The notes beneath the pieces are model-generated. The model was given only the letters and a program-made list of their open reading frames with translations, ran no database searches and had not been told where the DNA came from. From Lachnospiraceae bacterium (GTDB lineage Bacteria; Bacillota; Clostridia; Lachnospirales; Lachnospiraceae), in the NCBI GenBank assembly GCA_949383255.1, contig CASJPF010000023.1, positions 1-60,349 of the forward strand: a DNA stretch of 60,349 nucleotides, in the 5' to 3' direction. This document shows, in pieces, positions 8,726 to 16,685 of this stretch (position 1 is the first letter of the stretch; the number at the start of each line of letters is the position of its first letter). The position numbers and the translations under genes are program-made.

Positions 8726-9981
8726 TGAATAACACGCGTTATATTCTTACAGAGTATTCGTTTCGTGATACAAAAGGGGTTCTTGCGTTTTCTTTAGACA
8801 GGAAGACGGGAACAATGGCATCTGTAAATTTTACACCTTTTATGCAAAAGGATAATATTGCAGCGCTTGGTGATATTTTTGTAGCAAAAGTAACAAATGT
8901 TGTAAAGCAAATGAACGCAGCATTTATTTTGTATGCTCCGAATAAAAAAGGATATTTGCCAATTCATGCGGAGTACACACCAATTATTATAAATCGTAAA
9001 TATGATGGTAGAATTTTAGCCGGAGATGAAATGATTGTTCAGCTTGAAAAAGAGGCAGTGCGAACAAAAGAGCCTGTATTTACTATGAATTTGTCTTTGG
9101 CAGGTAAATACAGTGTGGTTTCTTATGCAAATACCTATAAAGGTGTTTCAAAGAAATGTACCAAATTAGAGAGAGAACAACTTCGCGTTGCAATTCCACA
9201 AGAGATTGATTTTGGTGTTGTGGTGCGTACCAATGCCGCGTCACTTTTATCAAAGTTAGACAAGAAGCAATCTCCTGATATGTTAAAGCCTGTGACAGAT
9301 GAGATTCATTATCTAAATCAGCGAATGTCTTTGTTGATTCAAGAAGGGATTCATAGAACATGTTATAGTCGTATATGGCAGTCGGTGCCAAGTTATCTGA
9401 CGGCAATGCGAGATGAAGGTATTGTTTATCAGCAAATTCTTACAGACAACAGTAAACTATATCAGGAATTAAAGGATTTTGCAGCACTTTATATGCCAGA
9501 ACAGATTGCCAATATTTCTATGTATCAAGATGATTCTTATCCGTTACAGAAGCTTTACCGTGTGGAGACGCAGATTTCGGAATTGCTTTCGAGAAAGGTA
9601 TGGCTAAAATCGGGTGCCTATCTTATTATAGAGAAAACAGAGGCAATGTATGTGATAGACGTTAATTCTGGAAAAAATATTGTGAAAAAAGAATCTGCTG
9701 CATATATTTATGAGATTAATATTGAGGCAGCAAATGAAATTATGCGGCAGATTCGTTTAAGAAATCTTACAGGAATGATATTAGTTGATTTTATTAATAT
9801 GGAAGAGAATGAAAAAATAGAGGCACTTTTACAAGAATTAAGAGTTTTGGCAAAAAAGGACCATATTCAGACCACGATTGTTGATATGACTCCACTTGGA
9901 CTTGTGGAAATTACACGCAAGAAGACAACGAAATCATTGGCGGAGCAGTTTGGTTGTTACAGTTCGGCCATGCAGAATTGA
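8725..9981 (+). CDS. rng: Ribonuclease E/G family protein
   Basis: An endoribonuclease of the RNase E/G family, involved in rRNA maturation and mRNA decay. The ATG at 8725 overlaps the previous stop (TGATG); a TTG one codon earlier is less likely. S1-like region with GDIFVAKVTNVVKQMNAAFI and KGYLP at about 50-80, then the catalytic DNase-I-like domain with VIDVNSGK (about 305) and GMILVDFINM (about 348), which supply the two metal-binding aspartates, and DMTPLGLVEITRKK near the end. At 419 residues it is an RNase G-length enzyme that stops right after the catalytic domain; no C-terminal scaffold or zinc-link cysteines are seen. Confidence 0.92.
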   Translation: MNNTRYILTEYSFRDTKGVLAFSLDRKTGTMASVNFTPFMQKDNIAALGDIFVAKVTNVVKQMNAAFILYAPNKKGYLPIHAEYTPIIINRKYDGRILAGDEMIVQLEKEAVRTKEPVFTMNLSLAGKYSVVSYANTYKGVSKKCTKLEREQLRVAIPQEIDFGVVVRTNAASLLSKLDKKQSPDMLKPVTDEIHYLNQRMSLLIQEGIHRTCYSRIWQSVPSYLTAMRDEGIVYQQILTDNSKLYQELKDFAALYMPEQIANISMYQDDSYPLQKLYRVETQISELLSRKVWLKSGAYLIIEKTEAMYVIDVNSGKNIVKKESAAYIYEINIEAANEIMRQIRLRNLTGMILVDFINMEENEKIEALLQELRVLAKKDHIQTTIVDMTPLGLVEITRKKTTKSLAEQFGCYSSAMQN

Positions 9982-10011
9982 TTGTGCAAATTGTACGTAG
10001 GAGCTTGCGCA

Positions 10012-10049
10012 CTAAGGAACTGTAAAATAATTACTTTACAGTTCCTTAG
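10012..10049. terminator. Strong inverted repeat after RNase G gene
   Basis: A perfect 15-bp inverted repeat, CTAAGGAACTGTAAA (10012-10026) and its complement (10035-10049), with an 8-base AT-rich loop. No long U-tract follows. The AACTGTAA core resembles hairpin B of the dispersed repeat at 11056-11090, so it may be a further relic of that family. Confidence 0.55.
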
Positions 10050-10103
10050 GATAATTTGTATATTCGGTGGCAGCATTTCTTATTTCAAGAAAGGGGATAG
10101 AAA

Positions 10104-10583
10104 ATGACAATTATAAAGGATCAGAATATTGTATATAAAAATATTTCGGATAGAATTTCTGCGGCAAAGATTGAGTTGGGTATGGCCAGTGACATTACAC
10201 ATCAAATATATCAATCTCGACAGTTAGAATCAGATGAGAATCAGTTAATTAAGAATTTTTATTATAGTATTTATCATTTAGTGAAAGGAATATCTATAAT
10301 TGATACTGGCAAAGAGTATCATTCACATCATGCACTTATTAGCTATTTTAATCGTGAAAGTCGCAAAAGTAGTTTTTTAGATGGAATAATTTTGAATGAT
10401 TCCTTTCGAGCTGGACTAGATAGACTTTTCGTGCTTCGTGACCAATATGATTATAAGGAAAGATATGTAGACGAGGAAGATTATTTGGAAGCAGAAAGAC
10501 TTTGGAAAGAAATGTATCCAGAACTGGAGAATATTTTAACAACTATCATTGAAAGAAAAGAGACAGTTCTTGGAGAATCTTAA
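10104..10583 (+). CDS. HEPN-domain-like protein
   Basis: A 159-residue all-helical protein. FYYSIYHLVKGISIIDTGK, HSHHALISYFNRE and LRDQYDYKE followed by a long C-terminal helix reproduce the pattern of HEPN domains (YY.m.HaakalL, sHk.v...F, LR..aDY). HEPN proteins are often nucleic-acid binding or RNase-like and pair with nucleotidyltransferases or toxin systems; no nucleotidyltransferase is adjacent, and the canonical RxxxxH RNase motif is not seen, so a nuclease role is not supported. ATG follows AAAGGGGAT. It is 2 bases upstream of the membrane protein gene, likely one operon. Confidence 0.6.
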   Translation: MTIIKDQNIVYKNISDRISAAKIELGMASDITHQIYQSRQLESDENQLIKNFYYSIYHLVKGISIIDTGKEYHSHHALISYFNRESRKSSFLDGIILNDSFRAGLDRLFVLRDQYDYKERYVDEEDYLEAERLWKEMYPELENILTTIIERKETVLGES

Positions 10584-10585
10584 AA

Positions 10586-11086
10586 ATGAAAAAGAAAATT
10601 CTTATTTTTGGCGGTATTGCAGCCTTTTATGTAGCAGTATTTACAGTGATTTTGTTAGGGACATTGATTTTACCTTCTCAGGTATATAATAATAAACAGC
10701 TTCTTTCTAAAGAATTGAATACTGCCAATAAAAAGAACTATAAAAAAGAGAAACAAAATGGAATAACAACAATTACTTGTGAAAAAATGACAGGTATGGA
10801 GACCATCTGGAAAAATAATGTATTGGAAAATATAACGTTACAGATGCAGTATTCTTTACATGTGACAAGTGGAAAGGCAAAATTAGTATTAGTACAGCCA
10901 GATAATACGATTGTTACGTTGACAGAACAAGAAAGCAATTCAATAGATAATCAACAAATAGATAGCGCTACAATGGAACAGAAGTGTAGGCTGGATTTAA
11001 AGAAAGGTCGAAATAAAATAAAGATTGTCTGTGAAAAAGGAACGGCATTTTCTCTTGCGTTACAGTTCAGCCTTGCTGAACTGTAA
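10586..11086 (+). CDS. Membrane-anchored protein of unknown function
   Basis: The 166-residue protein has an N-terminal transmembrane or uncleaved signal segment (about residues 4-28) followed by a beta-rich, mostly polar extracytoplasmic region (YSLHVTSGKAKLVLVQPDN and RNKIKIVCEKG). No family recognised. GGAGAATC precedes the ATG. The last eleven codons (LALQFSLAEL plus stop) are formed by the left arm of a dispersed palindromic repeat at 11056, so the natural C terminus may have been replaced when the repeat inserted. Confidence 0.6.
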   Translation: MKKKILIFGGIAAFYVAVFTVILLGTLILPSQVYNNKQLLSKELNTANKKNYKKEKQNGITTITCEKMTGMETIWKNNVLENITLQMQYSLHVTSGKAKLVLVQPDNTIVTLTEQESNSIDNQQIDSATMEQKCRLDLKKGRNKIKIVCEKGTAFSLALQFSLAEL

Positions 11087-11209
11087 CGCATCAAGCCATG
11101 CAAAATCGCTTCGCGATGGCTTGATGCATCTCAACCACTACGTTTTCTTACGTGGCTTATATAAGCCATAATTTGCAGCGCAGTGCAAAGTCCTAGACTG
11201 AACTGTAAC
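11056..11209 (-). repeat. Dispersed palindromic repeat, copy 2 (longest)
   Basis: A chain of palindromes: 15-bp perfect arms at 11056-11070/11076-11090; 12-bp GCATCAAGCCAT arms at 11088-11099/11116-11127; GGCTTATATAAGCC at 11154-11167; TTTGCA/TGCAAA at 11072-11089 of the next block (11172-11177/11184-11189); and a closing CTGAACTGTAAC at 11198-11209 that repeats the first arm. Its reverse complement aligns with copies at 6028-6107 and 43805-43896. It lies between the membrane-protein gene and the rplU promoter. Confidence 0.7.
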
Positions 11210-11248
11210 CTCTTTCGTTTCAGATATGAAATTAAGATGCAAAAAACA

Positions 11249-11277
11249 TTGACAAGAACTTACAGCAATGTTAATAT
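11249..11277 (+). promoter_or_regulatory. sigma-A promoter of the rplU operon
   Basis: TTGACA (11249-11254), 17 bases, TAATAT (11272-11277). Transcription should begin near 11284. Confidence 0.75.
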
Positions 11278-11283
11278 ATATGA

Positions 11284-11359
11284 GTATGCCGCATAACTAG
11301 GTTTAAATGTATAAAAAGATACTACCAAAGTTAGCGAGTAATTATTTAGGAGGTGCAAT
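11284..11359 (+). promoter_or_regulatory. rplU 5' leader, possible L21 autoregulatory RNA
   Basis: About 75 bases between predicted start and rplU ATG. AACTAGGT (near 11297) can pair imperfectly with ACCAAAGTT (near 11325) around an AU-rich loop, before AGGAGGTG. Firmicutes often regulate rplU by an L21 leader; I cannot confirm the consensus here. Confidence 0.3.
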
Positions 11360-11665
11360 ATGTACGCAATTATTGCAACAGGTGGAAAGCAGTACAAGGT
11401 TTCCGAGGGAGATGTCATCAAGGTAGAAAAGCTTGATGCAGAGACAGGAAACACTGTGACTTTTGACAATGTTATCGCTGTTAGCAATGAGTCTCTTAAA
11501 GTGGGCGCTGATGTAGCAAACGCAACTGTTTCTGCTACCGTTATGGAGCAGGGCAGAGGCAAAAAGGTTATCGTCTACAAATATAAGAGAAAGACAGGCT
11601 ATCACAAGAAAAACGGTCATAGACAAGCATACACACAGGTTAAGATTGATAAGATCAACGCTTAA
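11360..11665 (+). CDS. rplU: Ribosomal protein bL21
   Basis: A 101-residue large-subunit protein. [14 protein letters not shown] at the start and the C-terminal [28 protein letters not shown] are diagnostic. TTAGGAGGTG precedes the ATG. It leads the rplU-prp-rpmA operon. Confidence 0.98.
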   Translation: MYAIIATGGKQYKVSEGDVIKVEKLDAETGNTVTFDNVIAVSNESLKVGADVANATVSATVMEQGRGKKVIVYKYKRKTGYHKKNGHRQAYTQVKIDKINA

Positions 11666-11687
11666 TAGATGTTGTTAGTGAAATAAT

Positions 11688-12041
11688 ATGACTACGATTG
11701 TAATTTTTAAATCCAACGATGGTTATAAAGGATTTACCTGTATGGGACATGCGGGCTTTGGACGGTCTGGAAAAGATATTGTATGTGCTTCTATTTCTAT
11801 TTTAGTAATTAATACACTCAATGCAATTGAAGTGTTGGCAAATGAGCATATGATTACAGAGAGTGATGAGAAAGAAGGATATATCGAATGTCAGTTTCCT
11901 GATGAAATTAATGATAAAACAAAGCTGCTAATGGATTCTTTGGTGATGGGTTTAAAAGAAATCGAACAGAATTACGGCAAAAGAAAACGGCTTTTTTTTA
12001 AAGAAAAGCGTTATTTCGAGCTCATAATCAAGGAGGTGTAA
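11688..12041 (+). CDS. prp: Ribosomal-processing cysteine protease Prp
   Basis: Prp removes the N-terminal extension from bL27 in Firmicutes. The 117-residue protein has the catalytic pair in [18 protein letters not shown] (His about 27, Cys about 38). It lies between rplU and rpmA as usual, and the L27 encoded next has the extension this protease cuts, which fixes the assignment. Confidence 0.95.
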   Translation: MTTIVIFKSNDGYKGFTCMGHAGFGRSGKDIVCASISILVINTLNAIEVLANEHMITESDEKEGYIECQFPDEINDKTKLLMDSLVMGLKEIEQNYGKRKRLFFKEKRYFELIIKEV

Positions 12042-12045
12042 TACC

Positions 12046-12333
12046 ATGATGAAGTTAAATCTTCAGTTTTTTGCGCATAAAAAGGGAGTTGGTTCTACAA
12101 AGAATGGTAGAGACTCTGAATCTAAGAGATTAGGTGCAAAGAGAGCAGATGGTCAGTTCGTAAAAGCAGGCAACATTTTGTTTAGACAGCGCGGAACAAA
12201 GATTCATCCGGGTGTAAATGTTGGGATCGGAGGAGATGATACATTGTTTGCATTAGTAGATGGTGTACTCAGATTCGAGAGAAAAGGAAGAGATAGAAAA
12301 CAGGCTTCCGTTTATCCTGTAGAGAAGAAATAG
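12046..12333 (+). CDS. rpmA: Ribosomal protein bL27 with cleavable N-terminal extension
   Basis: A 95-residue bL27. It begins [10 protein letters not shown] followed by [14 protein letters not shown], so the first ten residues match the Prp recognition sequence and the mature protein would start after FFA. AGGAGGTG precedes the ATGs at 12046/12049. The rest ([19 protein letters not shown] and [11 protein letters not shown]) is standard. Confidence 0.98.
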   Translation: MMKLNLQFFAHKKGVGSTKNGRDSESKRLGAKRADGQFVKAGNILFRQRGTKIHPGVNVGIGGDDTLFALVDGVLRFERKGRDRKQASVYPVEKK

Positions 12334-12354
12334 TGTAATATTTACGGATTTACT

Positions 12355-12383
12355 AAGGCTTCAGGTTTCACCTGAAGCCTTTT
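12355..12383 (+). terminator. Intrinsic terminator after rpmA
   Basis: AAGGCTTCAGGT (12355-12366), TTC loop, exact complement (12370-12381) and a short U-run. Separates rplU-prp-rpmA from obg. Confidence 0.85.
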
Positions 12384-12429
12384 GCATATAATCGTCAATA
12401 AGATTATCAAAAAAGAAAGGTTGAAATAA

Positions 12430-13725
12430 ATGTTTGCAGATAGAGCCAAAATATACATTAGAAGTGGAAAAGGCGGAGATGGACATGTATCCTTTCGGCG
12501 GGAAAAATACGTACCAAATGGTGGACCAGATGGCGGTGATGGCGGCGATGGTGGAAGTGTGATTTTTGAGGTTGACAAAGGCCTAAATACATTGACTGAT
12601 TTTCGGCATATTAGAAAATACTGTGCGCAGGATGGCGAGCAGGGCGGGAAAAGAAATTGTCGTGGAAAAAATGGTTCGGATATCATTGTAAAAGTACCAG
12701 AGGGGACTGTTATAAGAGAGTTGGAGTCTGGCAAGATTATCGCTGATATGTCCGGTGAAAATTGCAGACGAACAATTTTGAGCGGTGGGAAAGGTGGTAA
12801 TGGAAATCAACATTACGCCACTGCAACAATGCAGGCACCCAAATATGCTCAACCAGGACAACCGTCAAAGGAATTAAATCTTTTTCTGGAATTAAAAGTT
12901 ATAGCAGATGTAGGATTAGTTGGGTTCCCCAATGTTGGAAAGTCTACACTGTTATCTCGGGTTACAAATGCACAACCAAAGATTGCGAACTATCATTTTA
13001 CAACATTGAATCCCAACCTTGGTGTCGTAGACCTTGAAAGTGGAAAGGGATTTGTGATTGCGGATATTCCAGGGTTAATTGAAGGTGCTTCTGAGGGCGT
13101 TGGACTTGGACATGAGTTTTTAAGACATATTGAACGAACGAAAGTTCTTATTCATCTTGTGGATGCGGCTTCTACAGAAGGAAGAGATCCTATTGCAGAT
13201 ATTTATGCAATCAATAAAGAGCTGGAAGCGTACAATGCAGATATTGCTAAGAAACCGCAGGTGATTGCCGCCAATAAAATAGATGCAATCTATGTTGCAG
13301 AAGAAGAAAATCCAATTGATAGGATCAAAAAAGAGTTTGAATCAAAAGGGATTCGGGTGTTTCCAATATCGGCGGTATCTGGACAAGGAATAAAAGAACT
13401 TTTATATTATGTAGCAGATATGCTTTCTCAAATTGAGGAACCCCCCATTATATTTGCGCCTGAATTTAATCCAGATACAGATATTGTTGTAGGAAATGAA
13501 CCGTTTACGGTTGAATATGACAAGAAAAATCAGGTATATATTGTTGAGGGACCTCGTATTGAAAAGATGCTTGGTTATACAAATTTAGAGTCTGAGCGTG
13601 GATTTAAGTTCTTTCAACAGTTTATTAAAGATAATGGAATATTAGAAGAATTGGAGTCTCTTGGTGTTCAGGAAGGCGATACTGTGCGAATGTATGGCTT
13701 TGCATTTAGTTACTACAAAGAATAA
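12430..13725 (+). CDS. obgE: GTPase Obg/CgtA
   Basis: Essential ribosome-assembly and stress GTPase. Glycine-rich Obg fold at 1-158 (SGKGGDGHVSFRREKYVPNGG, GGDGGDGGSVIF), GTPase domain with Walker A GFPNVGKST (about 166), DIPGLIEGA switch II, NKID (about 283), and a C-terminal OCT domain (about 350-431; ERGFKFFQQFIKDNGI, EGDTVRMYGFAFSYY). ATG follows GAAAGGTTG. Full length. Confidence 0.97.
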   Translation: MFADRAKIYIRSGKGGDGHVSFRREKYVPNGGPDGGDGGDGGSVIFEVDKGLNTLTDFRHIRKYCAQDGEQGGKRNCRGKNGSDIIVKVPEGTVIRELESGKIIADMSGENCRRTILSGGKGGNGNQHYATATMQAPKYAQPGQPSKELNLFLELKVIADVGLVGFPNVGKSTLLSRVTNAQPKIANYHFTTLNPNLGVVDLESGKGFVIADIPGLIEGASEGVGLGHEFLRHIERTKVLIHLVDAASTEGRDPIADIYAINKELEAYNADIAKKPQVIAANKIDAIYVAEEENPIDRIKKEFESKGIRVFPISAVSGQGIKELLYYVADMLSQIEEPPIIFAPEFNPDTDIVVGNEPFTVEYDKKNQVYIVEGPRIEKMLGYTNLESERGFKFFQQFIKDNGILEELESLGVQEGDTVRMYGFAFSYYKE

Positions 13726-13744
13726 ATTTAGGAAAGGAAAGCAT

Positions 13745-13779
13745 AGTTATTTCTTTACAGTTCTCTATAAAAAATAACT
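13745..13779. other. Inverted repeat between obg and yhbY
   Basis: AGTTATTT (13745-13752) is inverted as AAATAACT (13772-13779). The loop contains TTTACAGTTC, again like the dispersed repeat. Possibly a weak hairpin inside the operon leader. Confidence 0.35.
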
Positions 13780-13796
13780 GCTAAATGATATAAAAT

Positions 13797-14087
13797 ATGA
13801 CAAGTAAACAAAGAGCTTATTTAAAAGGATTGGCAATGAACTTAGAGCCTTTATTTCAGATTGGGAAATCGTCTGTCACACCGGAGAATGTTGAGGCGAT
13901 TTCAGAGGTTTTTAATACACATGAACTTGTGAAGATTGCTGTATTAAAAAACTGTATTGATAATCCCAAAGAAATTGCAACAGTTGTTGCGGAGCGTACA
14001 CGTTCTCAAGTTGTTCAGGTTATCGGGAAAAAGTTTGTTCTCTATAAACCTTTTAAAGAAAATCCCAAAATTATATTGCCAAAATAA
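13797..14087 (+). CDS. yhbY: YhbY-type CRM domain RNA-binding protein
   Basis: A 96-residue single CRM-domain protein that binds pre-50S ribosomal particles. MTSKQRAYLKGLAMNLEPLFQIGKSSVTPE and the C-terminal RTRSQVVQVIGKKFVLYKP are typical, including the GxxG-like IGK loop. The Shine-Dalgarno sequence is poor. It sits between obg and nadD, its usual place in clostridia. Confidence 0.94.
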   Translation: MTSKQRAYLKGLAMNLEPLFQIGKSSVTPENVEAISEVFNTHELVKIAVLKNCIDNPKEIATVVAERTRSQVVQVIGKKFVLYKPFKENPKIILPK

Positions 14088-14102
14088 AGTTGGAGGATTT
14101 CT

Positions 14103-14714
14103 ATGGAAAATAAAAGGCGCGTTGGCATTATGGGAGGGACTTTCAACCCAATTCATTATGGACATTTACATTTAGCACAAGAAGCACAAAAACAGATATC
14201 GCTTGATAAAGTTCTTTTTATGCCAAGTGGAAATTCTTATATGAAAAAAAATGTTCTGGATACCAAAAAAAGAGTTGAGATGACGGCATTGGCGATTAAA
14301 CAGTATTCTCGGTTTGAATTATCACTGATTGAAGCACAGAAAACGGGTAATACCTATACTTGTGAAACATTGCAGTATTTGACAAGAATAAATCCAAACA
14401 CGCAATATTATTTTATTATTGGAGCAGATTCCTTATTTCAAATAGAGCAGTGGAAGAGTCCAGAGCAAATCTTTCAATTCGCGATATTAATTTGTGCAAT
14501 TAGAGATGATTATGATTTTGACGCTATACGCGAAAAAGGAGATATTTTGGCAGAGTTTGGGGCAGACATTATTTATCTTAATACCCCTAAATGGGATATT
14601 TCATCTACAGATATAAGGGCAAAAGTTAGGAGCGGGATATCAATTCATGGGTTAGTTCCGCTAGAGGTCGCACATTATATAGAACAGGAGCATTTATATT
14701 ATGAAGAAGATTAA
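14103..14714 (+). CDS. nadD: Nicotinate-nucleotide adenylyltransferase
   Basis: Converts nicotinate mononucleotide and ATP to deamido-NAD. The 203-residue protein has GGTFNPIHYGHLHLA (nucleotidyltransferase HxGH type) near the N terminus and ISSTDIRAKVRSG (ISSTxIR) near the C terminus. TTGGAGGA precedes the ATG. It overlaps yqeK by 14 bases. Confidence 0.96.
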   Translation: MENKRRVGIMGGTFNPIHYGHLHLAQEAQKQISLDKVLFMPSGNSYMKKNVLDTKKRVEMTALAIKQYSRFELSLIEAQKTGNTYTCETLQYLTRINPNTQYYFIIGADSLFQIEQWKSPEQIFQFAILICAIRDDYDFDAIREKGDILAEFGADIIYLNTPKWDISSTDIRAKVRSGISIHGLVPLEVAHYIEQEHLYYEED

Positions 14715-15315
14715 GAAGTATTTAAAGAAACATCTGACAAAGGACCGCTATCATCATACGCTCAACGTAGCATATACCGCTGTCGCAATGGCTATGCGGT
14801 ACAATCCTAATCCAAGTAATTCTGATTTTATAAAGAGAGCTGAAATCGCAGGACTCTTACACGATTGCGCGAAATGTATGGATAATGATAAAAAACTTCG
14901 TATCTGTGAAAAAAATAAACTTCCCTGTAGTAGTTTTGAAATAAGTCATCCATATTTATTACATGGCAAAGTAGGTGCTTATATTGCCAAAACAAAATTT
15001 GATATTGATGATGAAGAGATTCTTCAGGCTATTACATGGCATACAACAGGGCGACCAAATATGTCACTTCTTGAAAAAATTATTTTTATAGCAGATTATA
15101 TTGAACCTGCTCGCAATCCAATACCAGAACTTGATTTTATTCGGCAACTTGCATTTATTGATGTTGATAAGGCTATGGAGAAGATATTGTCGAACACATT
15201 AAAATTTCTGGAATCAAAAGGAAATCCTATTGATAAGATGACACAGATTACCTATGATAGTTATGTGGGACCTGCTGTGACAATACCATATAAAACAACA
15301 GCTTTGAATCGTTAG
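14701..15315 (+). CDS. yqeK: HD-domain phosphohydrolase YqeK (Ap4A hydrolase)
   Basis: YqeK family enzymes hydrolyse diadenosine tetraphosphate symmetrically. The 204-residue protein shows HD residues: RYHHTLNVAY, GLLHDCAK (HD about 55), HPYLLHG, ITWHTTG and DYIEPAR. It is translationally coupled to nadD by a 14-base overlap, as in most Firmicutes. Confidence 0.93.
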   Translation: MKKIKKYLKKHLTKDRYHHTLNVAYTAVAMAMRYNPNPSNSDFIKRAEIAGLLHDCAKCMDNDKKLRICEKNKLPCSSFEISHPYLLHGKVGAYIAKTKFDIDDEEILQAITWHTTGRPNMSLLEKIIFIADYIEPARNPIPELDFIRQLAFIDVDKAMEKILSNTLKFLESKGNPIDKMTQITYDSYVGPAVTIPYKTTALNR

Positions 15316-15477
15316 TATTTTTTACAATAAAGCATTAAGAAGTTATAGGAAAATAAGTGATACAAATTGTGTAGGATATTTCTTTGACATACACTCTTGA
15401 AGAAATAGACAAGTCAAAATATGTCAGTTATTTTTCTACAGATTTTAAGTACAACGTGTAAAAAGGAGGGACTTTGC

Positions 15478-15828
15478 TTGAATACAATAAATAGTACTTT
15501 GAAAAAAATAGTCAATGCTCTTGAAGATAAAAAAGCAGAAAATATTCAGTTAATTGATATCAGTGAGGTGTCTACAGTTGCTGATTATTTTGTGATTGCA
15601 AATGGAATCAATATAAGCCAGATTCAGGCATTATCGGATAATGTGGAGGATAAACTTGCTGTTGATGGAATCCGTCCAAGAAGTATTGAAGGATATAATA
15701 CTGCAAATTGGATATTAATGGATTACAATGATTTCCTCGTGCATATTTTTGATCGAGAAAGCAGGGGATTCTATGATTTAGAGCGAATTTGGCGCGATGG
15801 AAAAGTGATTGATGTACATTCATTATAG
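15478..15828 (+). CDS. rsfS: Ribosomal silencing factor RsfS
   Basis: Binds bL14 and blocks subunit joining on starvation. I start it at TTG 15478, eight bases after AAAAGGAGGG; the in-frame ATG at 15421 lacks a good ribosome binding site and adds an unconserved extension. The resulting 116-residue protein has DISEVSTVADYFVIANG, SIEGYNTANWILMDYNDFLVHIF and YDLERIWRDG, all RsfS hallmarks. A 160-base gap separates it from yqeK and could hold its own promoter, but no convincing -10 box was found. Confidence 0.94.
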   Translation: MNTINSTLKKIVNALEDKKAENIQLIDISEVSTVADYFVIANGINISQIQALSDNVEDKLAVDGIRPRSIEGYNTANWILMDYNDFLVHIFDRESRGFYDLERIWRDGKVIDVHSL

Positions 15829-15840
15829 TGATATTTCATT

Positions 15841-15881
15841 CAAAACAATGCATTAGTATGAAATACTAATGCATTGTTTTG
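15841..15881. terminator. Bidirectional terminator between rsfS and lexA
   Basis: A perfect 19-bp inverted repeat, arms 15841-15859 and 15863-15881, with a GAA loop and A/T-rich flanks. It serves the convergent rsfS and lexA transcripts. Confidence 0.9.
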
Positions 15882-15915
15882 TTTATAGACCAGGGTATTT
15901 AATTGTTTGTAGATT

Positions 15916-16533
15916 TTAATGATATAAACGAAAAATACCGAAAACTTTGCCTAATATTTCTACATCATCTAAAATAATTGGTTCCATAGAATCATTTTCC
16001 GGCTGAAGCCTGTAATGCCCATCTTCTTTGTAATAAGTTTTTACTGTTGCAGAATCATCAACTAAAGCGACAACAGTGTCACCATTTTCAGCTGTATTGC
16101 ACGCATGTATAAAAATACTGTCTCCATTAAAAATGCCTGCTTTAATCATGCTATCTCCCTTTACTTTCAATACGAAAGAGTCTCCTGCAGGAACCATATC
16201 CGCAGGAATAGGGAAGTACCCCTCGATATTTTGTTCTGCAAGAATGGGAACACCAGCAGCAACAGTTCCAATAATAGGAACACTTGTCATTTCATGCCTT
16301 ACCATCTGGAAACTGTCATCCATAATTTCAATTGCGCGAGGTTTCGTTGGGTCTCTTCTAATATAACCGTTTTTCTCAAGAGTTTCCAGATGTGAATGGA
16401 CAGAAGAAGTAGACTTGAGATTGACAGCCTCGCAAATTTCTCGAACTGATGGTGGATAACCTTTTCTAAGAATTTCTGCCTTGATAAATTCTAAAATTTC
16501 TTTTTGCTTTACTGTTATTTTTCCATATGCCAT
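15916..16533 (-). CDS. lexA: SOS repressor LexA
   Basis: Represses DNA-damage genes and self-cleaves when RecA is activated. N-terminal winged helix (residues about 1-65: PPSVREICEAVNLKSTSSVHSHL), cleavage site A93-G94 in TVAAGVP, catalytic S128 in KGDSMI and K165 in SATVKTY. 205 residues, normal. AAAGGAGGC precedes the start. Candidate operator sequence upstream is weak. Confidence 0.96.
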   Translation of the reverse strand: MAYGKITVKQKEILEFIKAEILRKGYPPSVREICEAVNLKSTSSVHSHLETLEKNGYIRRDPTKPRAIEIMDDSFQMVRHEMTSVPIIGTVAAGVPILAEQNIEGYFPIPADMVPAGDSFVLKVKGDSMIKAGIFNGDSIFIHACNTAENGDTVVALVDDSATVKTYYKEDGHYRLQPENDSMEPIILDDVEILGKVFGIFRLYH

Positions 16534-16586
16534 AAAGTTTGCCTCCTTTTTTTGTAACTACAATATGGATTAATTTGTTCTATATC

Positions 16587-16616
16587 ATCATAACACATAA
16601 TACAAAAAAATTCAAA
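16587..16616 (-). promoter_or_regulatory. Probable lexA promoter
   Basis: On the minus strand TTTGAA (16616-16611), 18 bases, TATGAT (16592-16587). A sequence just upstream, GGAATATACGTTTG, matches 10 of 14 positions of the Firmicutes LexA box and would overlap the -35; suggestive only. Confidence 0.45.
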
Positions 16617-16622
16617 CGTATA

Positions 16623-16642
16623 TTCCGAAAAATTGTTTGGAA
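16623..16642. other. dif-like imperfect palindrome next to the recombinase gene
   Basis: TTCCGAAAAA and TTGTTTGGAA are imperfect inverted halves (8 of 10 positions). The TTCCGAAAAA half resembles the left arm of streptococcal dif(SL), and the site lies 43 bases past the end of a XerS-like gene. It could equally be the lexA operator region. Speculative. Confidence 0.25.
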
Positions 16643-16685
16643 TTTTTTGATTATTGTATTTAGATTATTAAATAGGAACCAATAT

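Noticed and set aside
16605..16645. Confident LexA box upstream of lexA
   Set aside because: Best match is 10 of 14 to CGAACATATGTTCG and overlaps another palindrome; left as a remark only.
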